DNA of 64,000 nt from Rhizobium sp. CF080 (GTDB lineage: Bacteria > Pseudomonadota > Alphaproteobacteria > Rhizobiales > Rhizobiaceae), in NCBI RefSeq assembly GCF_000282095.2, contig NZ_AKKC02000002.1, forward strand, positions 434,001 through 498,000. Direction: 5' to 3'. A model generated the notes under the pieces. The model was not told the origin of the DNA, searched no databases, and worked only from the letters and a program-made list of their open reading frames with translations. This document shows positions 7,881-17,257 of the stretch, one piece after another. The first letter of the stretch is position 1, and each line of letters begins with the position of its first letter. The position numbers were made by a program, and so were the translations under genes.

Positions 7881-9488
7881 TCACATCCGGAACACGCCGA
7901 AGCGTGTCTCTTCAACCGGCGCATTCAACGCGGCGGAGAGGCTGAGAGCCAGGACCTGACGCGTCCTGGCCGGATGGATGATCCCATCATCCCAGAGCCT
8001 TGCGGAGGCATAAAGCGGGTGGCTCTGCTCCTCGAACTGGTCGAGCACCGGCTGTTTGAAAGCAACCTCCTCGTCCGCACTCCATGTTTTACCGCCGCGT
8101 TCGATCGCGTCGCGTCGGACGGTGGCGAGCACGCCGGCCGCCTGCGGGCCGCCCATCACCGAGATGCGGCTGTTCGGCCAGGTCCACAGGAAACGCGGCG
8201 AATAGGCCCGGCCGGCCATGCCGTAATTGCCGGCGCCGAAGGAGCCGCCGACCAATATGGTGACCTTGGGCACCGAGGTGGTCGCAACCGCGGTCACCAG
8301 CTTGGCGCCGTGCTTGGCAATGCCCTCCGCCTCGTATTTGCGGCCGACCATGAAGCCGCTGATGTTCTGCAGGAAGACGAGCGGGATTTTCCGCTGCGAG
8401 CAGAGTTCGATGAAATGCGCGCCCTTCTGGGCGCTTTCGGAAAACAGCACGCCGTTGTTGGCGATGATGCCGACGGGGATGCCGAAGACGTGCGCGAAAC
8501 CGCAGACCAATGTGATGCCGAACCGTGCCTTGAACTCCTCGAAACGCGAGCCGTCGACCAGCCGGGCGATCACTTCGCGGATGTCGTAGGGCGTGCTGAG
8601 CGACGACGGGACGATCGCGGCGATTTCTTCCGGGTCGTAAAGCGGCTCCTCGGGGGTCGCCAGCACCAAGGTTTCGGGTTTGCGGGTGTTCAAGCCGGCA
8701 ACGGCGCGGCGAACCAGCGCCAAAGCGTGGGCGTCGTCGCGGGCGAGATGATCCGCCACACCGGAGAGCCTTGTGTGGACATCGCCGCCGCCGAGGTCCT
8801 CGGCCGAGACTTCCTCGCCTGTCGCGGCCTTCACCAGCGGCGGGCCGGCGAGGAAGATCGTGCCCTGATCCTTGACGATGATCGCCTCGTCGGACATCGC
8901 CGGCACATAGGCGCCGCCCGCCGTGCAGGAACCCATGACGGCGGCGATCTGGGCGATGCCTTTGGCGGACATCTGGGCCTGATTGAAAAAGATGCGGCCG
9001 AAATGATCGCGGTCGGGAAACACCTCGTCCTGGTTCGGCAGGTTGGCGCCGCCGGAATCGACCAGATAGACGCAAGGCAGCCGATTTTCCTCGGCGATCT
9101 CCTGGGCGCGCAGGTGTTTCTTGACCGTCATCGGGTAATAGGTGCCGCCCTTTACCGTGGCATCGTTGGCGACCATCATCACCTCGCGGCCTTCGACGCG
9201 GCCGATGCCGGTGACGATGCCGGCCGCCGGGCTGGCGCCGCCGTAAAGGCCGTGCGCCGCGGTGGCGCCGACCTCCAGGAAAGGCGAGCCGTGATCGAGC
9301 AGCCGGGCTATGCGTTCGCGCGGAAGCAGTTTTCCGCGCTTCACATGCCTTGCCTTCGCCTCCTCGCCGCCGCCGGCTTCGGCGAGCGCAACGGCCGCCT
9401 CGACCTCGGCAATCTTCGCCTGCATGGCGGCGCGGTTGGCTTCGGCGGCTTCGCTCCTGAGGTTGACCTGCGACCGGATGACAGCCAT
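7881..9488 (-). CDS. liuB: Methylcrotonyl-CoA carboxylase, carboxyltransferase beta subunit
   Basis: A 535-residue acyl-CoA carboxyltransferase with the family's two crotonase-like halves. Landmarks are [13 protein letters not shown], the glycine-rich [19 protein letters not shown], and in the C-terminal half [20 protein letters not shown] and [20 protein letters not shown], which bind the acyl-CoA and carboxybiotin. Length and motifs fit MccB rather than propionyl-CoA carboxylase. Its ATG overlaps the liuA stop by one base, so translation is coupled to liuA. The RIME-like element separates it from liuD. Confidence 0.92.
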   Translation of the reverse strand: MAVIRSQVNLRSEAAEANRAAMQAKIAEVEAAVALAEAGGGEEAKARHVKRGKLLPRERIARLLDHGSPFLEVGATAAHGLYGGASPAAGIVTGIGRVEGREVMMVANDATVKGGTYYPMTVKKHLRAQEIAEENRLPCVYLVDSGGANLPNQDEVFPDRDHFGRIFFNQAQMSAKGIAQIAAVMGSCTAGGAYVPAMSDEAIIVKDQGTIFLAGPPLVKAATGEEVSAEDLGGGDVHTRLSGVADHLARDDAHALALVRRAVAGLNTRKPETLVLATPEEPLYDPEEIAAIVPSSLSTPYDIREVIARLVDGSRFEEFKARFGITLVCGFAHVFGIPVGIIANNGVLFSESAQKGAHFIELCSQRKIPLVFLQNISGFMVGRKYEAEGIAKHGAKLVTAVATTSVPKVTILVGGSFGAGNYGMAGRAYSPRFLWTWPNSRISVMGGPQAAGVLATVRRDAIERGGKTWSADEEVAFKQPVLDQFEEQSHPLYASARLWDDGIIHPARTRQVLALSLSAALNAPVEETRFGVFRM

Positions 9489-10651
9489 CAGGCGGTTTCC
9501 TTGAAGAGCTCGCGGCCGATCAGCATGCGGCGGATTTCCGACGTGCCGGCGCCGATTTCCATCAGCTTGGCATCGCGTAGCAGCCGGCCGGTCGGAAAGT
9601 CGTTGATATAACCGTTGCCGCCGAGGATCTGGATTGCCTGCAGCGCCTGCTGGGTCGCCTGTTCGGAGGCGTAGAGGCAGCAGGCGGCGGCATCCTGCCG
9701 CGTCACCGCACCGCGATCGCAGGCGGCGGCCACCGCATAGACATAGGCCCGGGCGGAATTCATCGCCGTGTACATGTCGGCGACCTTGGCCTGGATCAGT
9801 TGGAACTCGCCGATCGGCTGGCCGAACTGCTTTCGCTCATGGACATAGGGCATGACCACGTCGAGGCAGGCATGCATGATGCCGATGCCGATGGCGGAGA
9901 GCACGACGCGTTCGTAATCGAGACCGGACATCAGGACACGGGCGCCGCCGCCTTCCGAACCCATGACGTTTTCGGCCGGCACGTCGCAATCCTCAAACAC
10001 CAGTTCGCAGGTGTTGGAGCCGCGCATGCCGAGCTTGTCGAGCTTCTGGGCGGTCGAGAACCCCTTGAACCCCTTTTCGACGAGGAAAGCGGTGATGCCC
10101 TTCGAGGCGGCCGAAGGATCGGTCTTGGCGTAGACCACCAGCACATCGGCATCCGGGCCGTTGGTGATCCACATTTTGTTGCCGTTCAGGACATAGCGGT
10201 CGCCGCGCTTCTCGGCGCGGAGCTTCATCGACACGACGTCGGAACCCGCACCCGGCTCGGACATGGCGAGCGCCCCGACATGCTCTCCCGAGCAGAGTTT
10301 CGGCAGGTAGCGCGCCTTCTGCTCGGCATTGCCGTTGCGGTTGATCTGGTTGACACAGAGATTGGAATGGGCGCCGTAGCTGAGCGAGGTCGAGGCCGAG
10401 GCGCGGGCCAGTTCCTCGACGGCGACCACATGGGCAAGATAACCGAGGCCGGAGCCGCCGAAATCCGGATCGGCGGTGATGCCGAGCAGGCCGAGCGCAC
10501 CCAGTTCCGGCCAGAGGTCGCGGGCAAATTCGTTGCTGCGGTCGATCTCGTCGGCGCGGGGACCAAGCTTTTCCTGTGCGAAACGGTGGACCGTGTCGCG
10601 AACGGCATCGACCTCCTCGCCGAGCGCGAAGTTCATGCTTGCGTGGAACAC
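9488..10651 (-). CDS. liuA: Isovaleryl-CoA dehydrogenase
   Basis: A 387-residue acyl-CoA dehydrogenase and the first gene of the leucine operon. It has the ACAD signature [18 protein letters not shown], the FAD/substrate segment [19 protein letters not shown] and the C-terminal [12 protein letters not shown]...[17 protein letters not shown]. The catalytic glutamate is expected in [12 protein letters not shown], the helix position typical of isovaleryl-CoA dehydrogenase. The start is GTG, seven bases after GGAGG; an ATG five codons further in lacks a good ribosome site. It oxidises isovaleryl-CoA to 3-methylcrotonyl-CoA with electron-transfer flavoprotein as acceptor. No liuR regulator is adjacent. 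Confidence 0.92.
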   Translation of the reverse strand: MFHASMNFALGEEVDAVRDTVHRFAQEKLGPRADEIDRSNEFARDLWPELGALGLLGITADPDFGGSGLGYLAHVVAVEELARASASTSLSYGAHSNLCVNQINRNGNAEQKARYLPKLCSGEHVGALAMSEPGAGSDVVSMKLRAEKRGDRYVLNGNKMWITNGPDADVLVVYAKTDPSAASKGITAFLVEKGFKGFSTAQKLDKLGMRGSNTCELVFEDCDVPAENVMGSEGGGARVLMSGLDYERVVLSAIGIGIMHACLDVVMPYVHERKQFGQPIGEFQLIQAKVADMYTAMNSARAYVYAVAAACDRGAVTRQDAAACCLYASEQATQQALQAIQILGGNGYINDFPTGRLLRDAKLMEIGAGTSEIRRMLIGRELFKETA

Positions 10652-10792
10652 CTTCCATCCTCCCGGTGTGCCAAGTTCCGTATATCAGAAAGTAGTGGGG
10701 CAGCGGCGGCTGGTCGTCAATGGCCGAGAGGCCTCTTGCGCGACATCGCAAGATACGGTCTTCGGGCGCGCCGCCTTTGTACGATGATTACC

Positions 10793-11155
10793 CTATTCGG
10801 GCAGGTGAAGCGGATTGAGGCCGGGGACCCATTGGGTATTCGGCATGCGGGTGCCCGTATAGGTGACGCCGCTGGGCGTCTTGCAGCGGTAGATCCGAGT
10901 CGGCATGACATCGCCATAAAGGATGTCGAAGCCGCCGCGGCCGCGATAGACGTTCTCGATATCGGTGGTGCAGCTCACCGCGTCCTTCTTGACCCGCTCT
11001 TCCTCCGGCACGACGCCGGGCAGGTTGCGGAAAAAGGTCTGCGTATCCTGCGGGAAGGCCTGCCGCTCGGCTGCGAATACCTCGACCGGAAACAGCGCGG
11101 CGACAAGCAGCGCCACGAGCATCACGGCCGGCAGTATCCATGCACCTTTGAGCAT
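10793..11155 (-). CDS. Small exported protein of unknown function
   Basis: A 120-residue protein with an N-terminal hydrophobic segment (ILPAVMLVALLVAALFPVEVFA) that reads as a signal peptide or anchor. A soluble domain follows with two cysteines, in AVSCTTDIENVY and RIYRCKTPSG, that could form a disulfide. The start is the ATG eight bases after GAGGAG; an open frame continuing upstream has no ribosome site. I do not recognise the family. It lies between liuA and the NlpC/P60 peptidase, and the repeated YRCKTPSGVTYTGTRM pattern hints at a small beta domain. Confidence 0.6.
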   Translation of the reverse strand: MLKGAWILPAVMLVALLVAALFPVEVFAAERQAFPQDTQTFFRNLPGVVPEEERVKKDAVSCTTDIENVYRGRGGFDILYGDVMPTRIYRCKTPSGVTYTGTRMPNTQWVPGLNPLHLPE

Positions 11156-11247
11156 CAATCGACTCCTCATCCACGAAACCTGCAGATGATTCCAAGATAT
11201 GGACGGCAAGTTGACCATTCTATGGGTACGGGACCACGTTTGCGTGA

Positions 11248-12108
11248 TCATCTGCCGTTATCCAGGCGGCGATAGCCGGTGGGCTGCTGATAGAGCCAGC
11301 CGATACGCTCGACGGCCGCCTCGAAATTCTCGCGGGCGACGCTCATCGTATGGCCGTTCGCATGGAGAAGCGTCTCGGCATTCTCCATGATGCCGACGTG
11401 ACCCTTCCAGAGAACGAGATCGCCGCGGCGAAGTTCCCCTCGCGTGATCTCTTTGCCGATCGAGGCCTGCATGTCGGAATCGCGCGGGGCGGACTGGCCG
11501 GTCATCATCAAGGCCAGTTGCACGAGCGCCGAGCAATCCAGGCCAAAACCGGAACGACCGCCCCAGAGATAGGGCGTCTCGATGAATTTTGCGGCGACGG
11601 CGACATAGTCGTCGCCCAGGGTCTCGGCGATGGGCAGGCAATGGCGGGCGATCACCGCCTCGCCGCTCGCCAGGACGAAATAACGGGTGCCTCGGGTTTC
11701 CGCCTCGCCGACGACAGTGATGCGGCTGCCCAAGGAGAGTGCGCCGACCTGCGGCTTGCGGAGTTCGGCTTCGGGATAAAGGAAGGTGCGCGGCACGGCG
11801 ATGCGATGGGTCGGCTCGTCCAGGCTGCCGAGCATGCCTTCCGGCAGGTAGCCGACATAACCGTCCTGATCGGCCTGCACCCAGGCAAAACCGTCGGCGC
11901 GGTCGAAGACCCGGACCGTTTCGCCCAGTAGAAGCTCGGTATCGATGCCGCGGGCGAGATCCGGCGCTGGGCGCAACTGGGCCACGGGCACGGCGATGCG
12001 CGCCGGTTCGCCGTGGACGAACTGGCCTGCCTCGACGCTGCCCTTCAGCGTCTCGTCGGCGAGATCGGGTCGGAAGGCGTGCAGGCGTCTGTCGAGTATT
12101 TTCGTCAT
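11248..12108 (-). CDS. NlpC/P60-family peptidase with N-terminal SH3-like domains
   Basis: A 286-residue protein. Residues about 30-160 look like two bacterial SH3-type segments (ELLLGETVRVFDRADGFAWV and LSLGSRITVVGEAETRG). The C-terminal NlpC/P60 catalytic domain begins at TPYLWGGRSGFGLDCSALVQ with the catalytic cysteine in DCSALV; the histidine is in WKGHVGIMEN and the third polar residue in LLHANGHTM. The family hydrolyses gamma-D-glutamyl-diaminopimelate bonds in peptidoglycan peptides. No signal peptide is visible, so it resembles cytoplasmic cell-wall-peptide recycling enzymes (dipeptidyl-peptidase VI-like). The M17 aminopeptidase upstream fits a peptide-recycling group. Confidence 0.85.
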   Translation of the reverse strand: MTKILDRRLHAFRPDLADETLKGSVEAGQFVHGEPARIAVPVAQLRPAPDLARGIDTELLLGETVRVFDRADGFAWVQADQDGYVGYLPEGMLGSLDEPTHRIAVPRTFLYPEAELRKPQVGALSLGSRITVVGEAETRGTRYFVLASGEAVIARHCLPIAETLGDDYVAVAAKFIETPYLWGGRSGFGLDCSALVQLALMMTGQSAPRDSDMQASIGKEITRGELRRGDLVLWKGHVGIMENAETLLHANGHTMSVARENFEAAVERIGWLYQQPTGYRRLDNGR

Positions 12109-12144
12109 GTCAAATTCCCCTCCGGCGCCTTCACTTCAAACCCG

Positions 12145-12486
12145 TCAGTGACGGCCTTCCCGGATGATCAGGTCGCCGAGTTTTTCCAGATAGAGCGCGC
12201 CTGCCACCGTGCGCTTGATCACCACGTTGCGGCGGTCGCGTTCGTCGCGCTCGCGGTCCACCAGGCCCATCTCGCCCATCGTGTCGAGCGCGCGGGTGAT
12301 GACCGGCTTGGTAACGCCGAGCGTCGCGGCCAACCCCCGCACCGTATGCGGCGGCGGCACGAGGTAAATATGCAGCAGAATGGACATCTGGCGCAATGTC
12401 AGATCGCGGCTGTCGCGGCGCACCTGCTCCAGCGATACCCGGTGCCAGAGGCCCAGCGCTTCCGTGGCGGTCAGTTCAACCGGCAT
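12145..12486 (-). CDS. MarR-family winged-helix regulator
   Basis: A 113-residue protein with the MarR core: LTLRQMSILLHIYL, then the recognition segment TVRGLAATLGVTKPVITRALDTM and the wing DRERDERDRRNVVIKRT. It is short for the family and ends soon after the wing, so its dimerisation helices are reduced. The ATG is used; a GTG one codon upstream is possible. It sits between the peptidase and aminopeptidase genes on the same strand and may control them. Confidence 0.8.
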   Translation of the reverse strand: MPVELTATEALGLWHRVSLEQVRRDSRDLTLRQMSILLHIYLVPPPHTVRGLAATLGVTKPVITRALDTMGEMGLVDRERDERDRRNVVIKRTVAGALYLEKLGDLIIREGRH

Positions 12487-12571
12487 CACGACCCTCGATT
12501 CAAAATCGGCCTTGGTTCAATATCGGGCGAACTTTAAGCCGAAGGTCTTACCGGTTTGTTTCGGAGCCGTT

Positions 12572-13966
12572 TTATTTCGCCGCCATGTCGCGGATCGTGC
12601 GGTAGAGCGCACGGATCGCAAACGCCTCGCCGCCGACCGGTGCCTGCGGCTTTTCGGCCGCGACCCAGGCGTAGATATCGAAATGCACCCAGCTTTTGGT
12701 GGCGGTGACGAAGCGCTTCAGGAACAGCGCTGCGGTGATCGCGCCCGCCATGCCGCCAGAGGGCGAGTTGGTGATATCGGCGGCGCGGGAGCGGATGTCC
12801 TTGTCGTAACCCATCCACAGCGGCAGGCGCCACATCGGGTCGGCTTCAGCGCGGCCCGCATCCATCAGCTTGCCGGCAAGCGCTTCGTCATCGGTGAAAT
12901 AGGGGGCGAGTTCGACGCCGAGCGCAACACGGGCGGCACCCGTCAGCGTCGACATGTCGACCATCAAGTCCGGCGGGTTTTCGTCCGCGTAAGCCAGCGC
13001 GTCGGCAAGGACCAGCCGGCCTTCCGCATCGGTATTGTCGATCTGGACGGTGATGCCCTTGCGGCTTTTATAAATATCGCCGGGGCGGAAGGCATTGCCG
13101 GAAATGGAGTTCTCGACTGCGGGCACCAGAACCTGCAGGTCCACTTCAAGGCCCGCATCCATGATCATCAGGGCGAGGCCCATGACGTTGGCAGCACCAC
13201 CCATGTCCTTCTTCATCAGCGCCATGTTGGCGGCACCCTTGATGTCGAGGCCGCCGGTATCGAAGCAGACGCCCTTGCCGACCAGCGTGACGCGCGGATG
13301 GCCCTTCCGGCCCCAGCGCATTTCGAGCAGGCGCGGGGCCGAGACGCTAGCTCGACCGACCGTATGGACGAGCGGGAAGTTCTGCTGAAGGAGGTCCTCA
13401 CCAACGATCGAGGTGACGGTGGCGCCATAATGTTCGCCGAGCGCCCGGAAGGCTGCTTCGAGCTCGATCGGTCCCATCTCGTTGGTCGGAATGTTCACCA
13501 GGTCGCGCGCCAGGAAAACGCCGGCAAGCTGGCGCTCGACATCGGCGGCATCGGCAGTGCCCGGGATCGAGAGCCGGACATCCTTCTGCTTTTCGGACTT
13601 GTAACGACTGAAACCATAGGTGCCGAGCCCGTAACCGAGGGCCAGATGCGCATCGCCAAGCGCCGAGGTCTCGACATGCCAGTCGCCTGCGGGCAGGAGC
13701 TTCGAGAGCTTTCCGGTGATAAAGGGCGCCTCGCCGGGGTCGCTGCCGAGGCCGAGCAGGGCGCTGCCCACCTCACCGCCAGCCGCCGGCACCAGAAGCA
13801 GCGCGCCGGCCTCTGCCTTGAAGCCTGCCGCCTTCGCCCAGGCGAGCGCCGCCGCATCAAGCTTGCCTGCCTCGAGGTCGGCCGGCGTCACGGCATGGAC
13901 CGGCCTGGTCGCCGCTCCTTTCGCGCTGAAGGGAGAGGGACGTTCGATATATTGATAGGGGGTCAT
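12572..13966 (-). CDS. Leucyl aminopeptidase family protein (M17)
   Basis: A 464-residue cytosolic metallopeptidase. The two-zinc catalytic domain is in the C-terminal half, with VGKGVCFDTGGLDIKGA and the M17 signature NTDAEGRLVLADALAYA, followed by a late GMAGAITAALFLKRFV helix. The N-terminal domain is short, as in the M17 subset near PepB/YpdF-like enzymes rather than long PepA. It should remove N-terminal residues from peptides. The adjacent NlpC/P60 peptidase suggests joint work on small or cell-wall peptides. Confidence 0.88.
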   Translation of the reverse strand: MTPYQYIERPSPFSAKGAATRPVHAVTPADLEAGKLDAAALAWAKAAGFKAEAGALLLVPAAGGEVGSALLGLGSDPGEAPFITGKLSKLLPAGDWHVETSALGDAHLALGYGLGTYGFSRYKSEKQKDVRLSIPGTADAADVERQLAGVFLARDLVNIPTNEMGPIELEAAFRALGEHYGATVTSIVGEDLLQQNFPLVHTVGRASVSAPRLLEMRWGRKGHPRVTLVGKGVCFDTGGLDIKGAANMALMKKDMGGAANVMGLALMIMDAGLEVDLQVLVPAVENSISGNAFRPGDIYKSRKGITVQIDNTDAEGRLVLADALAYADENPPDLMVDMSTLTGAARVALGVELAPYFTDDEALAGKLMDAGRAEADPMWRLPLWMGYDKDIRSRAADITNSPSGGMAGAITAALFLKRFVTATKSWVHFDIYAWVAAEKPQAPVGGEAFAIRALYRTIRDMAAK

Positions 13967-14107
13967 GGGGGAAGCCTTCGGAAGCTGCTGGAATCGCTCG
14001 TCTTAACGATCTGTTAGGGTTAACAGTTTATTGCTGGAGTGGAAATGCGCTATCTGCCCGCTCCGCATTCGGAAGGCGTGGCACCGGACCGAACGAGACC
14101 GCACCCC

Positions 14108-14944
14108 ATGACCGCTTCCGCAGCCCTGACGCCTCGCAAGACCCGCCTCGCCCAGACCGCCGCCTTCGCGCTTCTTGCCGCTCTCTCGGTCACCGGCTGT
14201 GCGACAAAGCGCGATGTCGCAACGACAGGCTCGATCCCAAGGGCGGCGGCCGCCTCCATGGACGGAATGAACGCCAACGATCTCGCGAGCACCGAGAAAT
14301 CGGTCGGTGCGAGTTACGCCCGCGACCCCAAGAACAAGGAAATCGGGCTGCAATATGCGACGGTGCTCGGCATGACGGGCAAGAACGCGCAGGCGCTCGC
14401 CGTGATGCAGCAGGTGGCGATCGCCCATCCCGCCGACCGCGACGTGCTGGCAGCCTACGGCAAAGCACAGGCCGGCGCAGGCCAGCTTGAGCAGGCGCTG
14501 GCAACCATCAACCGCGCCCAGACACCCGATCATCCCGACTGGCGGCTCTATTCCGCCGAAGGCGCCGTGCTCGACCAGCTCGGCCGCTCTGCGGAGGCCC
14601 GCCAGAAATACCGTATGGCGCTCGATGCCCAGCCGAACGAGCCGAGCGTGATGTCGAATCTGGGAATGTCCTACGTGCTTTCCGGCGACCTGAAAACGGC
14701 CGAAACCTACATGCGCAATGCCGCCGGCCAGCCGGCCGCCGACAGCCGCGTCCGCCAGAACCTTGCGCTCGTCGTCGGTCTGCAGGGCCGTTTCGCGGAA
14801 GCCGAACAGATCGCCCGGCGGGAACTCTCGCAACAGCAGGCGGATGCCAACGTCACCTATCTGCGCTCGATGCTCTCCCAGCAGAATTCCTGGGCAAAGC
14901 TCGCCGACAAGGATGGCAAGGGCAAGCCCAACAATACCAACTGA
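14108..14944 (+). CDS. tadD: TadD-like tetratricopeptide lipoprotein
   Basis: A 278-residue predicted outer-membrane or periplasmic lipoprotein. The signal peptide ends in the lipobox LSVTGC. It is followed by TPR-like repeats of the form LQYATVLGMTGKNAQALAVM, YGKAQAGAGQLEQALATINR and SNLGMSYVLSGDLKTAETYM. TadD helps place the Tad secretin (CpaC) in the outer membrane. An ATG 21 codons upstream (14045) has a better GGAG site but would give an unusually long leader, so either start is possible. It faces the leftward cpa/tad operon end to end. Confidence 0.85.
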   Translation: MTASAALTPRKTRLAQTAAFALLAALSVTGCATKRDVATTGSIPRAAAASMDGMNANDLASTEKSVGASYARDPKNKEIGLQYATVLGMTGKNAQALAVMQQVAIAHPADRDVLAAYGKAQAGAGQLEQALATINRAQTPDHPDWRLYSAEGAVLDQLGRSAEARQKYRMALDAQPNEPSVMSNLGMSYVLSGDLKTAETYMRNAAGQPAADSRVRQNLALVVGLQGRFAEAEQIARRELSQQQADANVTYLRSMLSQQNSWAKLADKDGKGKPNNTN

Positions 14945-14965
14945 CCGGGCTCCCGCATTCCCGAC

Positions 14966-14994
14966 AAAAAACCGGCTTCACGCCGGTTTTCTTG
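14966..14994 (+). terminator. Rho-independent terminator after tadD
   Basis: The stem AAAACCGGC / GCCGGTTTT around TTCAC lies 25 bases after the tadD stop and runs into a T-rich tract. Confidence 0.85.
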
Positions 14995-15016
14995 TTTTCG
15001 GGATCGAGGCGCCTTT

Positions 15017-15088
15017 TTAGATAAGGCGTGAAATGACGGTAATGATTCCACCGATCAGGACGAGGTTCACGCAAAGTCTTGTCAGCAT
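15017..15088 (-). CDS. Possible 23-residue membrane peptide
   Basis: Reading left from 15088: ATG, then MLTRLCVNLVLIGGIITVIS and RLI, then TAA. GGAGGA lies 6 bases before the ATG, a near-ideal ribosome site. The peptide is almost entirely hydrophobic with Arg at both ends, as in small bitopic membrane peptides. It lies alone between the tadD terminator and the end of tadC. I know no family for it; the ribosome site is the main support. Confidence 0.45.
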   Translation of the reverse strand: MLTRLCVNLVLIGGIITVISRLI

Positions 15089-15244
15089 CGGGTATCCTCC
15101 AAAATCATGTAGCGCGCGATCCGCATTGCGTCAGCAGGCGGACCTTTGTGCGATAAGGAGATATTGAGGGATCGCTGCTGAATGCGGTCTGAAGCCGGAA
15201 TTCAGCTGGCGTTCACGGTCAGCACGGCGCCACGGCCAAGTCCA

Positions 15245-16219
15245 TCAGAACTTGTCGGCGACCTGGATGCCGGCCGGGCCGAGAATGACGGCGATCAGAA
15301 CCGGCAGGAAGAACAGGATCATCGGCACGGTGAGCTTCGGCGGCAGGGCGGCCGCCTTCTTTTCCGCCTCGTTCATCCGCTCGTCGCGGCCTTCCTGGGC
15401 AAGCACGCGCAGTGCCGAGGCGATCGGCGTGCCGTACCGTTCCGCCTGGATAAGCGCCTGCGTGACGGCCCTGACGATATCGAGCTGGGTGCGGATGCCG
15501 AGATTTTCGAGCGCGGTGCGGCGGTCCTGCAGGAAGGAGAGTTCGGCCGTCGTCAACACCATTTCCTCGGCCAGCGGCGGCGACGCCTGAGCCATTTCCT
15601 CGGCCACGCGGCGCATCGCCGCTTCCATGGAAATCCCCGATTCGACGCAGATCAGCATCAGGTCGAGCGCATCCGGCCAAGCCCGCTTGATCGAGGCCTG
15701 GCGCTTGTTCACGCGGTTGGAAACGTAGATGTTCGGCGCGTAGAAACCGATATAGGCGACGACGATCGCTGCCAGCATGCGGATCGGGAATGGCCGGGTG
15801 GCAAGGTTGCCGAGCACGAAGATCCAGACGATGGCGGCCGCGAGAAAGACGAAGGGCAGCAGGAAACGCGCCAGCAGGAACATGTTGAGGGCGTTCTGCG
15901 ACCTCAGGCCGGCGGCACGCAGCCTGTTGACGGTGTTATCGTCCACCAGCGCCTTGCGCAGATTGAAACGCTCGACGATCTGGCGGACCGACTGGTTGTT
16001 CTGGGCACGCAGCGAGGTCTTCGACTGTTCGGAATTCATGCGGGCGCGTTCGCGGGCGCGGATCTGCTCACGCTCGGTGGAGACGGCCTTCATGCGCTTG
16101 TCGAGACTTCCCCTTTCGAGGAAAGGGCTCGCCAGCGTGTAGAGGGTCGCAAAAACCGCCACGGCCACCAGAATGGCCATCAGCGTGGTCGGATCGGTCA
16201 GCGCCGTTGCCAGTCCCAT
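15245..16219 (-). CDS. tadC: Tad pilus inner-membrane platform protein TadC
   Basis: A 324-residue type II secretion system F-domain protein. It has an N-terminal membrane helix (TLMAILVAVAVFATLYTL), a middle pair of helices near 110-150 and two C-terminal helices (VPMILFFLPVLIAVILGPAG). The conserved cytoplasmic segment ALDLMLICVESGISMEAAMR is present. It forms the inner-membrane platform with TadB, driven by the CpaF ATPase. It is the last gene of the leftward operon, 12 bases after tadB. Confidence 0.9.
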   Translation of the reverse strand: MGLATALTDPTTLMAILVAVAVFATLYTLASPFLERGSLDKRMKAVSTEREQIRARERARMNSEQSKTSLRAQNNQSVRQIVERFNLRKALVDDNTVNRLRAAGLRSQNALNMFLLARFLLPFVFLAAAIVWIFVLGNLATRPFPIRMLAAIVVAYIGFYAPNIYVSNRVNKRQASIKRAWPDALDLMLICVESGISMEAAMRRVAEEMAQASPPLAEEMVLTTAELSFLQDRRTALENLGIRTQLDIVRAVTQALIQAERYGTPIASALRVLAQEGRDERMNEAEKKAAALPPKLTVPMILFFLPVLIAVILGPAGIQVADKF

Positions 16220-16231
16220 CGCTCAATCCCC

Positions 16232-17245
16232 TCAGATATCGAAGTTGATCATGTTGCGCATGACGAAGATGCCAATCGACATCCAGACGCCTGAGATCAA
16301 AAGGATCAGGTGACCGCGTGGATCGGTAAAGATGATCGAGATGTATTGCGGCGATGTGAGATAGACGAGCAGCGACACGATAAAGGGCAACGCACCGATG
16401 ATGACAGCCGAAGCTTTCGCTTCCATCGACAACGCCTGAACCTTGGCCTTCATCTTCTTGCGCTCGCGCAGAACCTTGGACAGGTTGCCGATCGCTTCGG
16501 ACAGGTTGCCGCCGGCCTGGCTCTGGATGGTGATGACGATCGCGAAAAAGTTCACTTCCGGCAGCGGCATCGTCATCATCATGCGCGTGCAGGCTTCCGG
16601 AATGCTGAGGCCCACCTGCTGGGATTCGATCACCCGGCGGAATTCCGTCTTCACCGGCTCCTGGCCGTCTGACGAGATCAGGCGCATGGCATCATTGAGC
16701 GGCAGGCCGGATTTGATCGACCGCACCATGACGTCGAGCGCGTTCGGAAATTCCTCCAGGAACTTCTTCTGGCGGCGCTTGACCAGGAAGCCGACGATCC
16801 AGCGCGGCAGCCCAACCGCGCTGACGAAGGCGGCACCGACGGCGCCAAGCAGCGGCAGGCCGGCGATCAGGGTCACCAGGAAAACGAAGACCCCGAAAAG
16901 GATGCTGAACATATAGAAGCGGCCCATCGTCAGGGACAGGCCGGTCTGGGCGAGCTTGGACTTCAAGCTGCCGTCGCCCATCTTCTTGTTCTTTTCTTCC
17001 TGCTTCTTCTCCAGATCCTTGATCGAATCCTGCATCGACTTGCGGCGCTTGGAGAGTTCCTGCACGCGGTCGCGGGCGGCCTTGACCTTGTTCAGGTCGG
17101 TTTCCGCAGACTTGACCCGGTTGAGCCGGCTATCGGCCTTCTTTTCCACTTCCATGCGGGAGAACAACAGCCCGTAACAGACCGCCGCCGCGGCGACCGC
17201 CACGAGGGCGATGATCGCCACGACGTTGATATCCAGCCCGAACAT
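16232..17245 (-). CDS. tadB: Tad pilus inner-membrane platform protein TadB
   Basis: A 337-residue F-domain protein. An N-terminal membrane helix is followed by a long charged coiled stretch around residues 30-95 (rich in K, E, R), two membrane helices near 105-150, the F-domain core ALDVMVRSIKSGLPLNDAMR with SQAGGNLSEAIGNLSKVLRE, and two C-terminal helices. It partners TadC. Twelve bases separate it from cpaF. Confidence 0.9.
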   Translation of the reverse strand: MFGLDINVVAIIALVAVAAAAVCYGLLFSRMEVEKKADSRLNRVKSAETDLNKVKAARDRVQELSKRRKSMQDSIKDLEKKQEEKNKKMGDGSLKSKLAQTGLSLTMGRFYMFSILFGVFVFLVTLIAGLPLLGAVGAAFVSAVGLPRWIVGFLVKRRQKKFLEEFPNALDVMVRSIKSGLPLNDAMRLISSDGQEPVKTEFRRVIESQQVGLSIPEACTRMMMTMPLPEVNFFAIVITIQSQAGGNLSEAIGNLSKVLRERKKMKAKVQALSMEAKASAVIIGALPFIVSLLVYLTSPQYISIIFTDPRGHLILLISGVWMSIGIFVMRNMINFDI

Positions 17246-17257
17246 GGAACCTGCTCC

